From Marsupella aquatica (taxonomy: Eukaryota; Marchantiophyta): a DNA stretch of 64,000 bases. Below the pieces are notes generated by a model. It had not been told where the DNA came from. It saw only the letters and a list, made by a program, of their open reading frames with translations, and did no database searches. A program made the position numbers and the translations under genes. Positions 45,645 through 57,125 of this stretch are shown here, piece by piece (the stretch's first letter is position 1; each line of letters begins with the position of its first letter). Location: positions 14,074,001 through 14,138,000 of the forward strand of contig OZ316899.1 in NCBI GenBank assembly GCA_973895155.1, given 5' to 3'.

Positions 45645-45933
45645 TTTTGGATCTTTTTTGGCAATGTCAAAGCCACGGGAAAGTTGTGGCACTTCAGATT
45701 GGGTCACATCATGAGTGAAAAAGGGTTGGTTATTCTTCAGAAAAAATGATTATTATTTACTTTCTAATTTAAGTTAGAATTCTGTGAGCATTGTGTGCTT
45801 GGAAAGCAACACAGGAAACCCTTTGGAGTTGGAACTCACACCAGCAAGGAGGTACTTGAGTATGTACATAGTGATGTGTGGGGACCAGCCCCTACTCCCT
45901 CACATTCTGGATGAGTTTACTATGTGACGTTTG
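45645..45933 (+). pseudogene. Ty1/copia pre-integrase and integrase fragment
   Basis: KLWHFRLGHIMSEKGLVIL is the GAG-pre-integrase motif and CEHCVLGKQHRKPFG-TH...VHSDVWGPAP...YYVTFV is the integrase zinc and core start. A frame break lies at about 45755 and a stop at 45914. The core ends abruptly at 45933, exactly where the family A LTR begins, just before the expected catalytic Asp. The zinc cysteines CEHC are preserved. Confidence 0.92.
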
Positions 45934-46046
45934 TGATGCCTAGACAGGAATCACTCGGCCAGTTAAGTGGGTAAAGCAGGAAGGCACCCTAGGAACACCT
46001 TAGTATAGGGACAAAACAAGGAAAATATAAACAATTAGGGGCAACC

Positions 46047-47950
46047 ATGGAACCCGGGCCGAGGCCGGAGGTAAGGACGCTGAGGGTGAAAACTCGATTA
46101 GGGTTAGGGCGCGTTAAGCGTCGGCGGCTAGGAAGGATCAATGGGAAGAAGGACCGGCAGAGGAGAGGGGTAGGGAGCGCTTGCAGGAGATGGTGGCTCA
46201 TTTGCGAGCACGAACTAGGCAGACGACTACGGGAGGCCAACTACTGTCAGCTGCTTAGGCAAGCACTCGGGGAGAGAGTAGATACCGACGATCGACCTAA
46301 GGAGGGTATGAGCAACGTCAATCAAGCGGCACATTTCTGGGGATGCCTGTTCGAACGGGCAACTGAGTACATCAAGACTTACGAGGACGAGGAATCAGAA
46401 AGGGCAGCTCGAGAACGGCAGGAGCTCGCTCGATTGTGGGAGCTGCAGAAGACAGTTTTCTTAGGAGGCGAACTCATCAAGAACGAGTTCCTGTGGACGC
46501 CTACTTCCAATCAACTCGATGATCTTCTGTTTTGCAAAGACAACGTCGTCGGCATCCGAGAGGCCATCAAGAACTGCAACGACATACATTGGGAATTAAA
46601 GGGTAGCACGGAAAGGTGGACCCAGGCAACGGTGCTAGGAGAAACCTCCACGGCAGCAGAGATGAAGAGGAAGGGAGCCGTCAACGATGAAGCCACCCCG
46701 GCAAGAAGGACGAGGTCATTCGGCGGCTTAGGAGGATGGAAGCCGAGATTGAAGATCTAAGGGCGGCCAAGAAAGCCCAAGATGAACTGCGGATTAAACG
46801 GCATGAGCTGAACATCATGCAGGGGCAGTTGGACACCGCGCAGGCTGATAATCAGAATATCAAGGAAAAACTGACTCAGACGCAGGGAGAGTTGGCCGAC
46901 ACGATCAAAGAGAGGGAGAAGTGGAAGCAAGAGCTGAAGAATACAGAGGAGGCCCACATAACAGCCAACAGCCGGGCCATGGCGGAGACCCAAAGAAAGG
47001 AATGGGCGTTGAAGGGGGAGCTCGAGAAAATCCGCGGAGCCCTTGAGCAGAAGGAGGCCGAGTTAGGGAAATCCTATCAAGGGATTATGGCGCTGCAGCA
47101 GGAGCTTGCGTCCCTGACGGCCAGCTTCAAGGCCGACCTAAGGGAGAAGGACGAGATGCTCGAACAGACTTACGCCAAGATGAACCAGATGGAGTCTGTC
47201 ATCATTGCAGAGCTCGACAAGGAGCTAAGAGCAACCCGGGAGGAGAGGACTACCTTGAAACAAGAACGGGAGGAAGCCCAGAAGGAACTAGAGGAGGCAC
47301 GCAAGGACCTGGATGAGACCCAGGAGGAGTTGGAGGAAATCACGAGGAAGATGGAGAACCTCCAGCGGCGGGCCGACAACCAAACGGAGCGGCTGAAGAA
47401 ACAAGCCGCAGTATTTAAGTGCTTGTCTTCATCAGGCCCAACTCCAATTGGGGCAACCAAGTTACCAGGAGTGGTACTGGCCGAAGAAAAAGCCGCGCCA
47501 CCTGCACCAGTGCCGGAAGTAAGTGGGAAGGGGAAGGGACCAGCTGCCGAACCAGAAAAGAAGAAAAAGCGGAAACCTTCAGGGTCAAGGAGTAATCCGA
47601 CTCCACAAGCCGTGGTGACCAAGGAGGTAGAACCAGCACCATCCTCCGGCATGAATACGGCAATAGATCCCGCTATCATCACAGGTGGGGGTGGTGCGGC
47701 CCAAGCCGAACTACTCAGTAATGAGGCCGGTATTCCAGATCCGCCTCTTGAGCAGGCCGGGGAGACCGTAGCCGAGGCTGAGGCCGTAACCGATTCCCGA
47801 GCCGATGCCGACGCCGATGGTGGACCCAGTCAGGCCGATGGAGAGTTGACTCAGTCAAGGGCAGGTAATCTGTCAGAAAATGAACCTACGGCAGTGGCTG
47901 AGGAGGAAGCGTTGGGGGCGCCCATTAAGGATCCACCACCGGTGTCGTGA
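46047..47950 (+). pseudogene. Family A LTR-borne gag-like/coiled-coil protein, internally deleted
   Basis: The ATG at 46047 (MEPGPRPEVRTLRVK) opens a basic N-terminus and a domain with CRRWWLICEHELG, RLREANYCQLLRQALGE, NQAAHFWGCLFERATEYIK and FLWTPTSNQLDDLLF. At 46701-46717 the 17-bp word GCAAGAAGGACGAGGTC joins it out of frame to the coiled-coil half. In the other frame, open to 47950, a long heptad-rich region (about 46.74-47.41 kb: DELRIKRHELNIMQGQLDTA, ELDKELRATREERTTLKQER) leads to a Pro/Ala/Glu-rich tail with KKKKRKPSGSR. The middle domain present in the minus copy, with EVFGLPIGN, is lost. The joined frame ends at 46760, so no full protein can be made. Function is unknown; a gag-like structural role is the best guess. 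Confidence 0.75.
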
Positions 47951-48862
47951 CGGTGCAAGGGCACCGTTCCTTTTAGGGAGGGCGGACGTGGAGGGAGGAG
48001 GCGTGAGTGGGCAGGGCGGGCGCTGATCTCCAAGTTTAAGATTAGGATCAGGACCAAGAGCGGCCCTGACACTTAGCTTAGTGGGATTGCGGTCCCACTG
48101 GTAGGAGCAACACTTGTGCTCCTGCCTTGCTGTACATAGGTAGATTCGGGCAAGTAGATTACTGTTAAGTAGATTAGGCTTACGATGCAAAGAATGGCGG
48201 ATCCACTACCAGGATAAGTACCTGGGCAGCGGGGAGCTCAGGGCCTCTTCTTTAGCAAGTTTTTAGTTTGCACCAGCCGGGCTGGGATCAAGTAGTACGA
48301 GAAGCTCTTGGTTAGTCATACAGTGACCCTTGTGTATATTCATGTTTCCTCATGCCTAAGAGCTGAATAGAGTTGGCCTCACGGCTTAGTTCGCAGAGCT
48401 TGTGTATGAGATGTACTGTTTGTATGGCAAGTGCATGGTATGACTCAGTCAGAATGAGTCATTTTGCTATTTGTGTGTCGCATTAACTTGTGTGAAGAGT
48501 GCCCACATCAACCAAAAGGAAGGAAAGTAAGCAGGGGAGTGAGAGTTGGATGTGTCGAGCTGAGAGAGGTCTTAGCGGCTTAACCAAGCCTATTGGGGAT
48601 CATTCCGGCGGCGGAATCCAAACATACCTAACAAGACGGAGGGGAAGACAGGGGAAGGCCTAGATTAGGCCGGCTACGTATCTCATGACCCGATGAAGGA
48701 TCTGTCCAGTATATGTGTGTAAAATGTTAATAGTAGTAGTAGAAGGTTAGCAGCGTCCCATGCCGCTAAGCCGCGGAAACGGCCTCGCCAAGCGTGAAAC
48801 CTGCGGGAATCGGCTTGAGCTGGGGGGTTTCTTGGGTTTAGGGAGCCATGGGACGCACCACA
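47951..48862 (+). other. Family A LTR, non-coding 3' part
   Basis: About 910 bp between the LTR ORF stop and the CA terminus. It contains ATTCCGGCGGCGGAAT followed by CCAAACATACCTA, which recurs as GTTCCGGCGGCGGAAC then CAAACCATACCTA in family B (57.84 kb) and in a decayed form at 10.37 kb. This palindromic box is the best conserved non-coding piece of the lineage. It may be an RNA element or promoter/R-region feature; nothing shows which. Confidence 0.6.
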
Positions 48863-48866
48863 TTTT

Positions 48867-48886
48867 TGGCGCTAGATGGAGGGGGC
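48867..48886 (+). promoter_or_regulatory. Primer-binding-site-like box (family A)
   Basis: TGGCGCTAGATGGAGGGGGC starts four bases after the LTR CA. TGG matches the CCA end of a tRNA, and TGGCGC starts are common in plant gypsy elements. The identical 20-mer stands at 58033 for family B. The cognate tRNA is not identified. Confidence 0.75.
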
Positions 48887-48931
48887 ATTTCTTAAGCCGT
48901 GAGATATGAAGTTAGAACGGAAGCGTAGGTA

Positions 48932-51824
48932 ATGACTGACCTTACGCCGAGGGAAGAAAGAGTGATTCAACGGGAGAGAGCTCGACTGCAGCAGCTCGTC
49001 GGGTGGCATGATACACATCGACTGAGAGGGGCAGAAAGAGCTGGTAGCTCCGAAACTGGAAGTGGCGTCAAAGAAGACATACCAGAAGAAGAGTCGATAA
49101 GGAGAAGTGAGTCTCCAACCGACATGGGGGAACCAGAGGCACGGCCAGACGAGAGGCCAGGGACCAGATTGAGCCAGCGGTCGCGCATACATTACAAGGC
49201 ATTTCATGGGAGAGGAGATGAGGATCCGGACGAATGGTTGGATGATTTCGAGGGAACCGCTGCAGCAAATGGAGAATCGGCCATCAAGATGCAGATTCTT
49301 CCCGGCCTGTTCAAGGGTGAGGCTAGGCCTTGGTACAGAGCATTAGATGTGGAAGATCAAGCCATCTGGGATATCTTCAAAACACTTTTTGTTAAGGAGT
49401 TTCGACCAATTGGAACTTCAGAACTAGCAGTGCTGAAGTTGGGACGACTTCGGTTCAAGGAGAACAAATCCTTCAGGAAGTTCTTGCAACGCTTTCAAAA
49501 ACTGGTAAGACGTACAAAGACCAATGCATCTGAAGGTATGCAACTTCAATGGTTGGTGAATGCTTTGCCACAGAAGATGAGTTTTGCAATTAGGAAGGAG
49601 AACCCGGAGACTTTAGCCGAAGCAATTAAGGATATTCAATTATACATTAATGCAGATATCACAAGCCGGAAGAAACAGCTTAAGTCTGAGAGTTCCTCAT
49701 CAGAAGAGGGATCACCCCATAAGAAAAAAGATAAGAAGAAGAAACATTCTAAGAAGTCTAGAAGTGATAAGTCAAGCTCGGATAGTGGGAGTAGCAAGAG
49801 TGAGTCATCTTCTAGTTCTGAAGAAGAAAAAACTACCAAAAGGAAGGGCAGAAGGAGAGGGAAGACGAAAGTCAAGCTGGAGGCTAAGCCACCAGATAAC
49901 ATCATAGCCCTTACCGAGCAACTTAAGGCTATCATTGCAAAGGTAAAACCGAAGAAGAAGGTAGTACAGGAGGATAGCTCTGTATGGTGTGCCTTATGTT
50001 ATAAAACCGGACACCATAAAGATGCGTGTCCTAAGCTTAATACTAATCATGTTCGGCATGTGGCCGAGATCAGACCATGTCAGGGAGAAGTAGAGTACTT
50101 TTTAGGAGATGCCGCTGATAGTGTTTTCGGCATCAGTGAGACTGGAGCACGAGACCTATCCAACAGACCTGCATCTCTATGGTCAGGGTTAAGGAACAAC
50201 ACAAGAGAGATGTATCCTCGGATTATTCAGAACCCGTCAGTACCTCCTAGGCCGAATGTGCAAAGATTTGCGGCATGCTATAATTGTGGTCAACCTGGCC
50301 ATTTTGCTAGAGAATGCCCGAATGCACGCAAACAGGGTGATGGACAACCAGCTCAGCTATGTATGGGATGCCGACAGGAAGGTCATATGCTAGGGCAATG
50401 TCCTACTTGGTTGGCAGGCCTGGCCGCAAATCATAAACTTTTGCCGGTCAAGATCTTACCGCCAGGTACTACCCCCGGAGGAGTTCAAATCAACCACATC
50501 GAACTAGGATGGCAAGAGGATGCCGAGGCAGAGTTCGTACCATCTGATGATGAGGCCGAAGCCCTATCAACCTTCTCAGAGGAGGATTTAGATCATGATT
50601 GCTACCGGGTCTCTACTCGATCTACCAGAAGGAAGGAAAGGTGGGATGGGCTGGCCAAAAATAAAGGGAAGGTTACGGAGGAAAAGATCGACTCTTCGTC
50701 AACATCAACGGAAGGAGAAGGGAGGGCTCCGGCAATACAGGTAAGCCATGAGCCCACCAGTGAACCCAATCCTTCACAAGATAGCGACTTCAATCGAGAT
50801 CATCCTAAGTTGTTCTACCCCTCTGTTACGACTAGTGTTAAGGAACAACTAAGAGAATTAGAAACCCTGGAGAATACCGAAGCCATTGCCAAGGATGTAA
50901 AACGAGCAAAAGCATTGTTTGCTTCGGAAGACCCAAAAGCTGTGGAGACTAGCGTGGCAAAACTGGCCGAATCCAAGACGGAGACACCACCAGAGGAGAA
51001 GCCGATTGTTCCCTATGACCTGGCTAAAGATGTACTAGAATCTAGAGTCTCGGCAACAGTAGGTCAACTATTGAAAAATAGCCCGTACTTCCGGAAGCAA
51101 TTAAGGAAGGCTATTCTCGGCAAGCCGAGATTACCCAAGGTAGCAACCAGATCCGACGTACTAATGATAGAAGAAGATCAAGGAGCCCCAGCATTACCAT
51201 TAATGATTCAAGGAGAATTATTACTACGGGTACCCATCGATGGAGGATCAGGGGTATGTATTATGATTGATTCAACAGCAAAAGGGTGGGGTCTAACACC
51301 GGAGATGACTGGAAGAGTGTTGAACATGGCCAATGGATATCAGGTCATTCCCACGGGAGTGTTAACCGGCATCAAGACAGAGATAGGAGGTATCTTCTTT
51401 AGCATTAACTATGTAGTAATGAAGCCGGTAAATCCTACGTCATTTCGGCTATTGATTGGTAGGCCATGGCTGTACCTAGCCGAGGTAATAGAAGATTGGG
51501 GTAAAAAGCAGTTCACTTTCGGGACCCCCTCTATCACGGTATCCTGGGACACTAAGGATGACCGTAGGAAAAGCATAAGGGAAGTAGATGGGTACGACAG
51601 TGGATTGGAGTCAGCCGATGAAGTACGTTGGTTAGAATGCCTCACTGACCTAACCGAAGAAAGTGTCTTTGGACCAGAGGTACCCCCCAGCGGATTATGG
51701 CAAGAACCAATGGAAGGTGACTTGGAAGAAGAAGACGAAGAGGTCGAGGACTGCTTTACAATAGAATCCACCTTTTTAGCTGCAATTCCGGAGGAAGTAA
51801 AGGATGTAGACCAATTGGATGAAA
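48932..51824 (+). pseudogene. Ty3/gypsy gag-protease, truncated before RT
   Basis: ATG at 48932 (MTDLTPREERVIQRER). Residues about 85-235 form a Retrotrans_gag-type domain (HYKAFHGRGDEDPDEWLDDF, LPGLFKGEARPWYRA, FVKEFRPIG, LRRLRF-like KLGRLRFKENKSFRKFLQRF, QLQWLVNALP). A Ser/Lys-rich stretch follows (250-310). There are three zinc knuckles: CALCYKTGHHKDAC (about 352), CYNCGQPGHFAREC (about 450) and CMGCRQEGHMLGQC (about 479). The aspartic protease is near 755-860 (VPIDGGSGVCIMIDS, RLLIGRPWLYLAEVIEDWGK). Gag packages element RNA; the protease matures the polyprotein. The frame has no internal stop, but near 51825 it crosses into antisense family A LTR and runs as junk to 52333. RT, RNase H and integrase are absent, so the element cannot move alone. 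Confidence 0.93.
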
Positions 51825-51825
51825 C

Positions 51826-54684
51826 GGCCTCCTTCTGCTCAAGGGCTCCGCGAATTTTCTTGAGCTCCCCCTTCAATGCCCATTCCTTTCTTTGGGTCTC
51901 CGCCATGGCCCGGTTGTTGGATGTTATGTGGGCCTCCTCTGCATTCCTCAGCTCCTTCTTCCATTTCTCCCTGTCCTTGATTGCGTCGGCCAATTCTCCT
52001 TGGGTCCGCGTCAGTAGATTCTCGATCATCCGATTATCAGATTGTGCGGTATCCAACTGGCCCTGCATGATATTTAGCTCATGTCGCTTAATCCGCAGCT
52101 CATCTTGGGCTTTCTTGGCCACCCTCAGGTCCTTGATTTCGGCTTCCCTTTCCCTAAGCCGACGGATGACCTCGTCCTTCTTGCTTCTTTCCAAGGCCAC
52201 CGCTTCTTCCAATTGGCGCTTCTCCAACATCTCCCTCTGGAAAAAGGGTCCCTGCTCCAACTCCTCCCCAAATATGCTGAGCGCCAGTTCTCCACACATC
52301 TCCCCGTACTCCATGGCTCTGTCTTTAGCATAGTTGGAGGAAGTAGAAGTCATCGGCATCATCCACCGCGGCCTCTGCTCCCAAGCCGTCTTGCAAATCT
52401 CTTCAATCGTGGCTAGAGGGTTTGCTTCCTTTTTTGGCTAGCCGCTTGATGTCCTCCGGCCAATCTCCTCCTGGCAAATCCTTTTCTCTAGCCAGGGCTG
52501 CCTCCTCTTCCTGCCTGATTCGCTCCTGAAATTCCTGCGCCGTCTGTTTTATGCCGTCAAAGCTCGGGGGAGCAACATCTGGTGGGGGAGACTCAGGGCT
52601 ACTCTGCTGGTTGGGGTCCCCTCGTACTACCCTTGGAAGTGTGGGGATAAACCGGCCACAGGTCCTTACTCATGGAACGTGATGGTCCGACCCATAGCCG
52701 GAGTTATCATGGCTGCAATCCTCCACTGCCTCCTCTACTTCTTGGACTTCCGGCTTCTCCCTCTCCTCTTTGGCCGTAGGAGCTTCAGGCAATTCTGCCT
52801 CAGATTCAGAGCTTGAGACTCCCACGTACATTCGAACACCCGGCTTGGATTCTGGCCTGATTCTCTCCTTGTCTCCAGTAAAGGGGTTTTCCCTTGTAAG
52901 CCGGTGTAGGCCTACCTCTGGAGCAGTGTCCTGCATTGTTGCCGTTGCCATTGTCGTTGCCAATGCCGATCTATTTTCTTTCTCCAGTAGTTTCAGCAGA
53001 TTCTGCATGCCTGGTTGCTGCATCGGCAAGTCCTCCGTCCTTGGCCTAAACACCTGCTCGATCGTAGGGCTAACAGGTGGTTGAGGCTTCTCTGCTACCG
53101 GCCTCGGTGCTGGAGCTTCCTCGGGTGCCCTTACCTGCAGGGGAAGTACTAGGGCAAAGGTCTGACCTCTGGCATACCGGCACAACAGCGGCATGTGATA
53201 GCCAAGCCGCGACACGCTCCCCATGCCGATTACCTGTTGCTCCTCCTTTAAGATCTTCTTCAATTGGTTGAGGAGGTACCCGTTGTAGTCCCGGCTTGGG
53301 TCTGGCCTCTCTGCCAGATAGACCTGTGCCTTGCCGATCTCTGCCCTCGGCAAGTTACAGTGCATGGTCACCCGCAAGAAGTCGATCATCTCTCCTATGT
53401 GTGGGTTGGTGCAGGTGTTCCGGAAGAAGCCATTCTTTGTTGATGGCCCGGGGAACGACCGGAACTCCTTGTCAGGCAAGGTCTTCCTGGTATCAACTTT
53501 GGTCTTATTGCCTATCGGCAAGCCAAACACTTCGGCAATCACCTTGGGAGTAAGATAGAAATCCTTCCCATATATCCTCGTGCAATTGGTCTCGGGTTCC
53601 CATGACCCCACGAATTCTAATAGGTCTGAATCCGGCACCTCTGGCTTCAGCCATGGTAATCTTACAAAGGCCTCTAAGCCGGATCCGGCCATGAAGCCTT
53701 GGTACTTCTTGGTCTGCATGGCCGTATAACATGCATCCTCCTCCCGTGCAAAATGTAGTTGCACCTCCACCGGTAGGGTTGCCGCCCAGCCTTTCCAGGT
53801 GTCATCCCTGGTTGGAATGGCATTGATGGGATCGACCTCCTCCTCTTTGGCTTCTCCCTGCCTCTTGCTCTGCTGCTCGGCTGGCTTCCTTGGTGCCACC
53901 GACCTCGTTCTTTTTGCCGGGGTGGCTTCATCGTTGACGGCTCCCTTCCTCTTCATCTCTGCTGCCGTGGAGGTTTCTCCTAGCACCGTTGCCGGGGTCC
54001 ACCTTTCCGTGCTACCCTTCAATTCCCAGTGTATGTCGTTGCAGTTCTTGATGGCCTCTCGAATGCCGATGATTCTGTCTTCATAAAACAGAAGATCGTC
54101 GAGCTGATTGGAAGTAGGAGTCCACAAGAACTCGGCGTTGATGAGTTTGCCTCCTAAGAAAGCCGTCTTCTGCAGCTCCCACAATCGAGCGAGCTCCTGC
54201 CGTTCTCGAGCTGCCCTTTCTGATTCCTCGTCCTCGTAAGTCTTGATGTACTGAGTTGCCTGTTCGAACAGGCATCCCCAGAAATGTGCCGCTTGATTGA
54301 CGTTGCTCATACCCTCCTTAGGTCGATCGTTGGTATTTACTCTCTCCCCGAGTGCTTGCCTAAGCAGCTGACAGTAGTTGGCCTCCCGTAGTCGTTTGCC
54401 TAGTTCGTGCTCGCAAATGAGCCACCATCTCCTGCAAGCACTCCTTACCCCTCTCCTCTTCCGGTCCTTCCTCCCATTGATCCTTCCTAGCCGCCGACGC
54501 TTAACGCGCCCTAACCCTAATCGAGTTTTCACCCCCAGCGTCCTTACCTCCGGCCTCGGCCCGGGTTCCATGGTCGCCCCTAATTGTTTATATTTTCCTT
54601 GTTTTGTCCCTATACTAAGGTGTTTCTAGGGTGCATTCATGCTTTATCCACTTAACTGGCCGAGTGATTCCTGGCTAGGCATCA
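51826..54684 (-). mobile_element. Family A LTR (minus), 5' part only
   Basis: Inverted relative to 45934-48862. Its terminus TGATGCCTAGCCAGGAATCA (reading leftwards from 54684) and leader match the plus copy. It retains the 1.73 kb missing there, but is cut at about 51826 inside the coiled coil, where it meets gag-protease sequence. At 54684 it abuts family B sequence, with a shared TCA at the junction. Confidence 0.8.
51830..54571 (-). pseudogene. Family A LTR-borne gag-like protein, longer copy
   Basis: ATG at 54571 (MEPGPRPEVRTLGVK). After the N-terminal domain shared with the plus copy it adds a middle region absent there: WKGWAATLPVEVQLHF, LLEFVGSWEPETNCTRIYGK, DFYLTPKVIAEVFGLPIGN, TCTNPHIGEMIDFLRVTMHC and YHMPLLCRYARGQTFALVLP. 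Layout and the VFGLP motif resemble plant 'putative plant transposon protein' or plant-mobile-like gag domains; the match is distant. A TGA at 52670-52672 stops the frame; it continues as VRTCGRFIPTLPR and FDGIKQTAQEFQERIRQEEE, then a one-base surplus in a T-run at 52430-52435 (plus strand) shifts it into the coiled-coil part (NYAKDRAMEYGEMCGELALS, REAEIKDLRVAKKAQDELR). Complete, the protein would exceed 1,100 residues. The copy is broken and truncated. Confidence 0.78.
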
Positions 54685-54689
54685 CAGGG

Positions 54690-57125
54690 TACTTCTTCAA
54701 CGGAGACAAATATATCGGTTTCTGGGAAGCATTGCTTCGGCTTCCGGACAAGGTCTTCAATATCTCGGGTACGATCAACTTGCAATGACATCACTTCGAC
54801 CACATCCCTACTCAGGTTCGGGCTATCATCAACAACAAGTCCACCACTACCCATTCAACAAGGTCGTTTGCACTTGCTTCGGAGAACTTCTACCAGCACC
54901 TGAAGAGCTTCATGGGAACTAGACCCGCAACCACCGGCGCCAACCCAGTGGACCCCATACCCGTACCCGTACCAATGCAGACTCAGGCTCAGGCTCAGCT
55001 TCAGGCTCAGCTTCAGTCTCAGCCTCAGCCTAGCCAACCCCCACCGCCGATCGCCCCGCCAGCAGTACAAGTACGCTCCATCATCAACGCTGTGGACCTT
55101 AGCGACGACGACGAGGCTACCCCACCCTTGCTCAGGCGGCTCAGAGGAGTAAACACTCAGGGGGCCGACACTACATCGTCCCCTCCCCATGCTCGGACCC
55201 AAGGAGCGGCTCCAGCAGACAACACGGTGACCGTGGCCGCCCCGGGACCAATACTAACGGCGGTAGTACTACCTATGCCCGATCGAGAGGATGGGGAGGT
55301 GTCACCTTCCCCGAGCCAGTCACGGGGGAAGAAGAGGAAGGAACCTGCCACTGCATCCGGGTTACCATTGGCCACGGTAGCCGTGGCCAAGGTAACAATG
55401 CACCGCATGGGGGAAAACATGCATAAGAACATCCTCCATCCCAAGCATGCGGTGTACCTGAAGACTCAGGGATTCGAGCACCTCGCCGCTCTGCCTTGGA
55501 ACACTTGCAGGTACTACGGGGAGGACATGACAGAATTTGTCAAGAATTATGATGATACACGTCAGCATACTCGGCTGCGGGGAAGGAATATGTCCCTCAC
55601 GGAAGAACGGCTCAAGATGATCTTTGGATTACCCGAAGGTGACCATCGAGTCGAATCACGGGCTCCCGGGGGCAAGGGAGCCAAGTACCAATCCTCAAGT
55701 TTTCCCTCGGAAGGAGCAGTGGACAACTGGTTTGTGATGAGGACCTGCCTCATCCCCGAGATAGCTGAGCGACTGGAGTTCCAGAGGTACGCCCTCCACA
55801 TGATGGAACCCCGGGGGGAGATCTCCGCCGCCCAGGTTATCCAGGTCGAGAACTATCGACCTAGGAAGTGGGCGTCATACTTTGCTAAGAAATTCCATGA
55901 AGAGATGGAGCGGCGAAGGAAGACGCTGTACATTGGCGGGAAGGCGTATTTCGCTAGCCACATCGAGATCATTCTTGAGTGGTATGCTCGGTTTGATCGA
56001 TGAACCCTTCCCCGTGTCAACGTTACAAAGCTGGTCCCAGCTAGGTGGGTTTTTCCGGCCTTGGAGAGACGGCCCCAACCCGAGGCCCGAAGTCCAGCGG
56101 ACACGCCAGCTTCACCCACCCCACCTCCACAAGTAGCTGTAGTCATAACCGAGGAGGTACCGGATGGGTTGGTTATCGCAACCGTTGATGCGATCCAACA
56201 GGCTGTGCTAAGTACAAAAGTCGGTACGGCGGAGGTCTTACCCGAGCCCGGGTCTCCCAAAGACCCATCGGTGGCTATTCTGGAGAACCGGACATTGCTG
56301 CAGGAGGACACTCCAGCCCCTTCCAACATTACGTCCCCAGGGCTGGACGTCACTGCCCCGGCCCCCGCGCGTGTTGACGTCTGCCCGTGCCCAACTCCGG
56401 ACAGGCACAACCTGGACCACCCGGAACTCTTCGTACCGGGTACATTTCTGAACGGGCTTCTGGGAGATTTCTCTCATCAAATTGCCCGGGATACCGGGGA
56501 GTTCATGGCCCGGAAGGTAGCATGTTTCTTCAATCAGGAGTTAGTTGCCGCAGTAAAGGCAGGTCGGGCCCAGTCAGAGGCCCTTCAGAGGATAGAGCGG
56601 TACCGGGTGGAGTCCGTCTACTTAAAGAACGAAGTTGCGGCTCAAGAGGCTAAGCTTCTGCAACTACGACCCAAGGTTGCAGCCGCCGATGATTTGTTAG
56701 CAAAGGCGCACGCCCTTACCGCCCTAGCCGAGCAGGCCAAAGCTGGGAACGAGGCCGAGATTGCACGACTCCGGAACCAGATTGACAGTTTGAAGAATCA
56801 AACTGTCATCTGGCAGAAGGACCTGGAGGAGGCCGAAGAACGGGCCCAGCGGGACACTACGGAGATAGCCACGCTGCAGGCCGAGGTGGCGCGGCTCCAA
56901 ACCGAGGCCGAGAAGCAGGACCAGCTGGCGGGTAAACTGACGAGCGACGCCCAGCAGCTAGAGGAGGCATGTCAGGAGGCAGCAGAGGAGACGGATGCGG
57001 CGAGGCGAGAGAACGAATCTCTGCTGGACCAGGTCTAGCTCCTCAAGGCGGACAATGACAGGCTTCGAAGGCAGCGGGATGGCCGCTCCCATTCGGGCGG
57101 CTCTGGCAAGCGTGCCAGGCATTAG
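54690..57125 (+). pseudogene. Family B gag-like/coiled-coil protein
   Basis: The homologous frame enters at 54690 (GYFFNGDKYIGFWEALL), passes a TGA at 54786-54788, and the first ATG is 54912. A Pro/Gln-rich stretch leads to the gag-like core: HKNILHPKHAVYLKTQGFEH, RYYGEDMTEFVKNYDD, LTEERLKMIFGLPEGDHRVE, YQSSSFPSEGAVDNWFVMRT, FHEEMERRRKTLYIGGKAYF. A TGA at 56001-56003 interrupts the frame, which goes on from WVFPALERRPQPEARS to LDHPELFVPGTFLNGLLGDF and a long coil (IDSLKNQTVIWQKDLEEAEE, DAQQLEEACQEAAEETDAAR). A TAG at 57036-57038 stands where both other copies have CAG; the family stop is at 57123-57125 after SHSGGSGKRARH. All three stops differ from the other copies. Role inferred as gag-like. 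Confidence 0.8.

Larger units (their letters stand above)
45934..48862 (+). mobile_element. Family A LTR (plus), containing a long ORF
   Basis: The left edge TGATGCCTAGACAGGAATCA cuts copia integrase; the same TGATGCC edge recurs in inverse at 54684. The right edge ACGCACCACA is followed after TTTT by a primer-binding-site-like box at 48867. TG...CA ends, a box four bases later and a gag ORF 66 bp further mark this as a 5' LTR of 2.93 kb. Within it: AATATAAACAAT (46023-46034) just before the ATG at 46047, the gag-like/coiled-coil ORF, then about 900 bp of non-coding LTR with ATTCCGGCGGCGGAAT (48603-48618). Compared with the inverted copy, a 1.73-kb segment is deleted at 46701-46717. An alternative reading is an extra 3' ORF followed by a shorter LTR, but the shared TGATGCC edge argues against that. 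Confidence 0.7.

Noticed and set aside
47170-47682. 170-residue minus-strand ORF
   Set aside because: Shadow of the coiled-coil and Pro-rich plus-strand frame; serine-rich antisense of GAG/AAG codons.
51409-52333. Long overlapping ORFs on both strands
   Set aside because: The plus-strand extension beyond 51825 is antisense to the family A coiled-coil frame; protein similarity to 46.74-47.05 kb supports only the minus strand.
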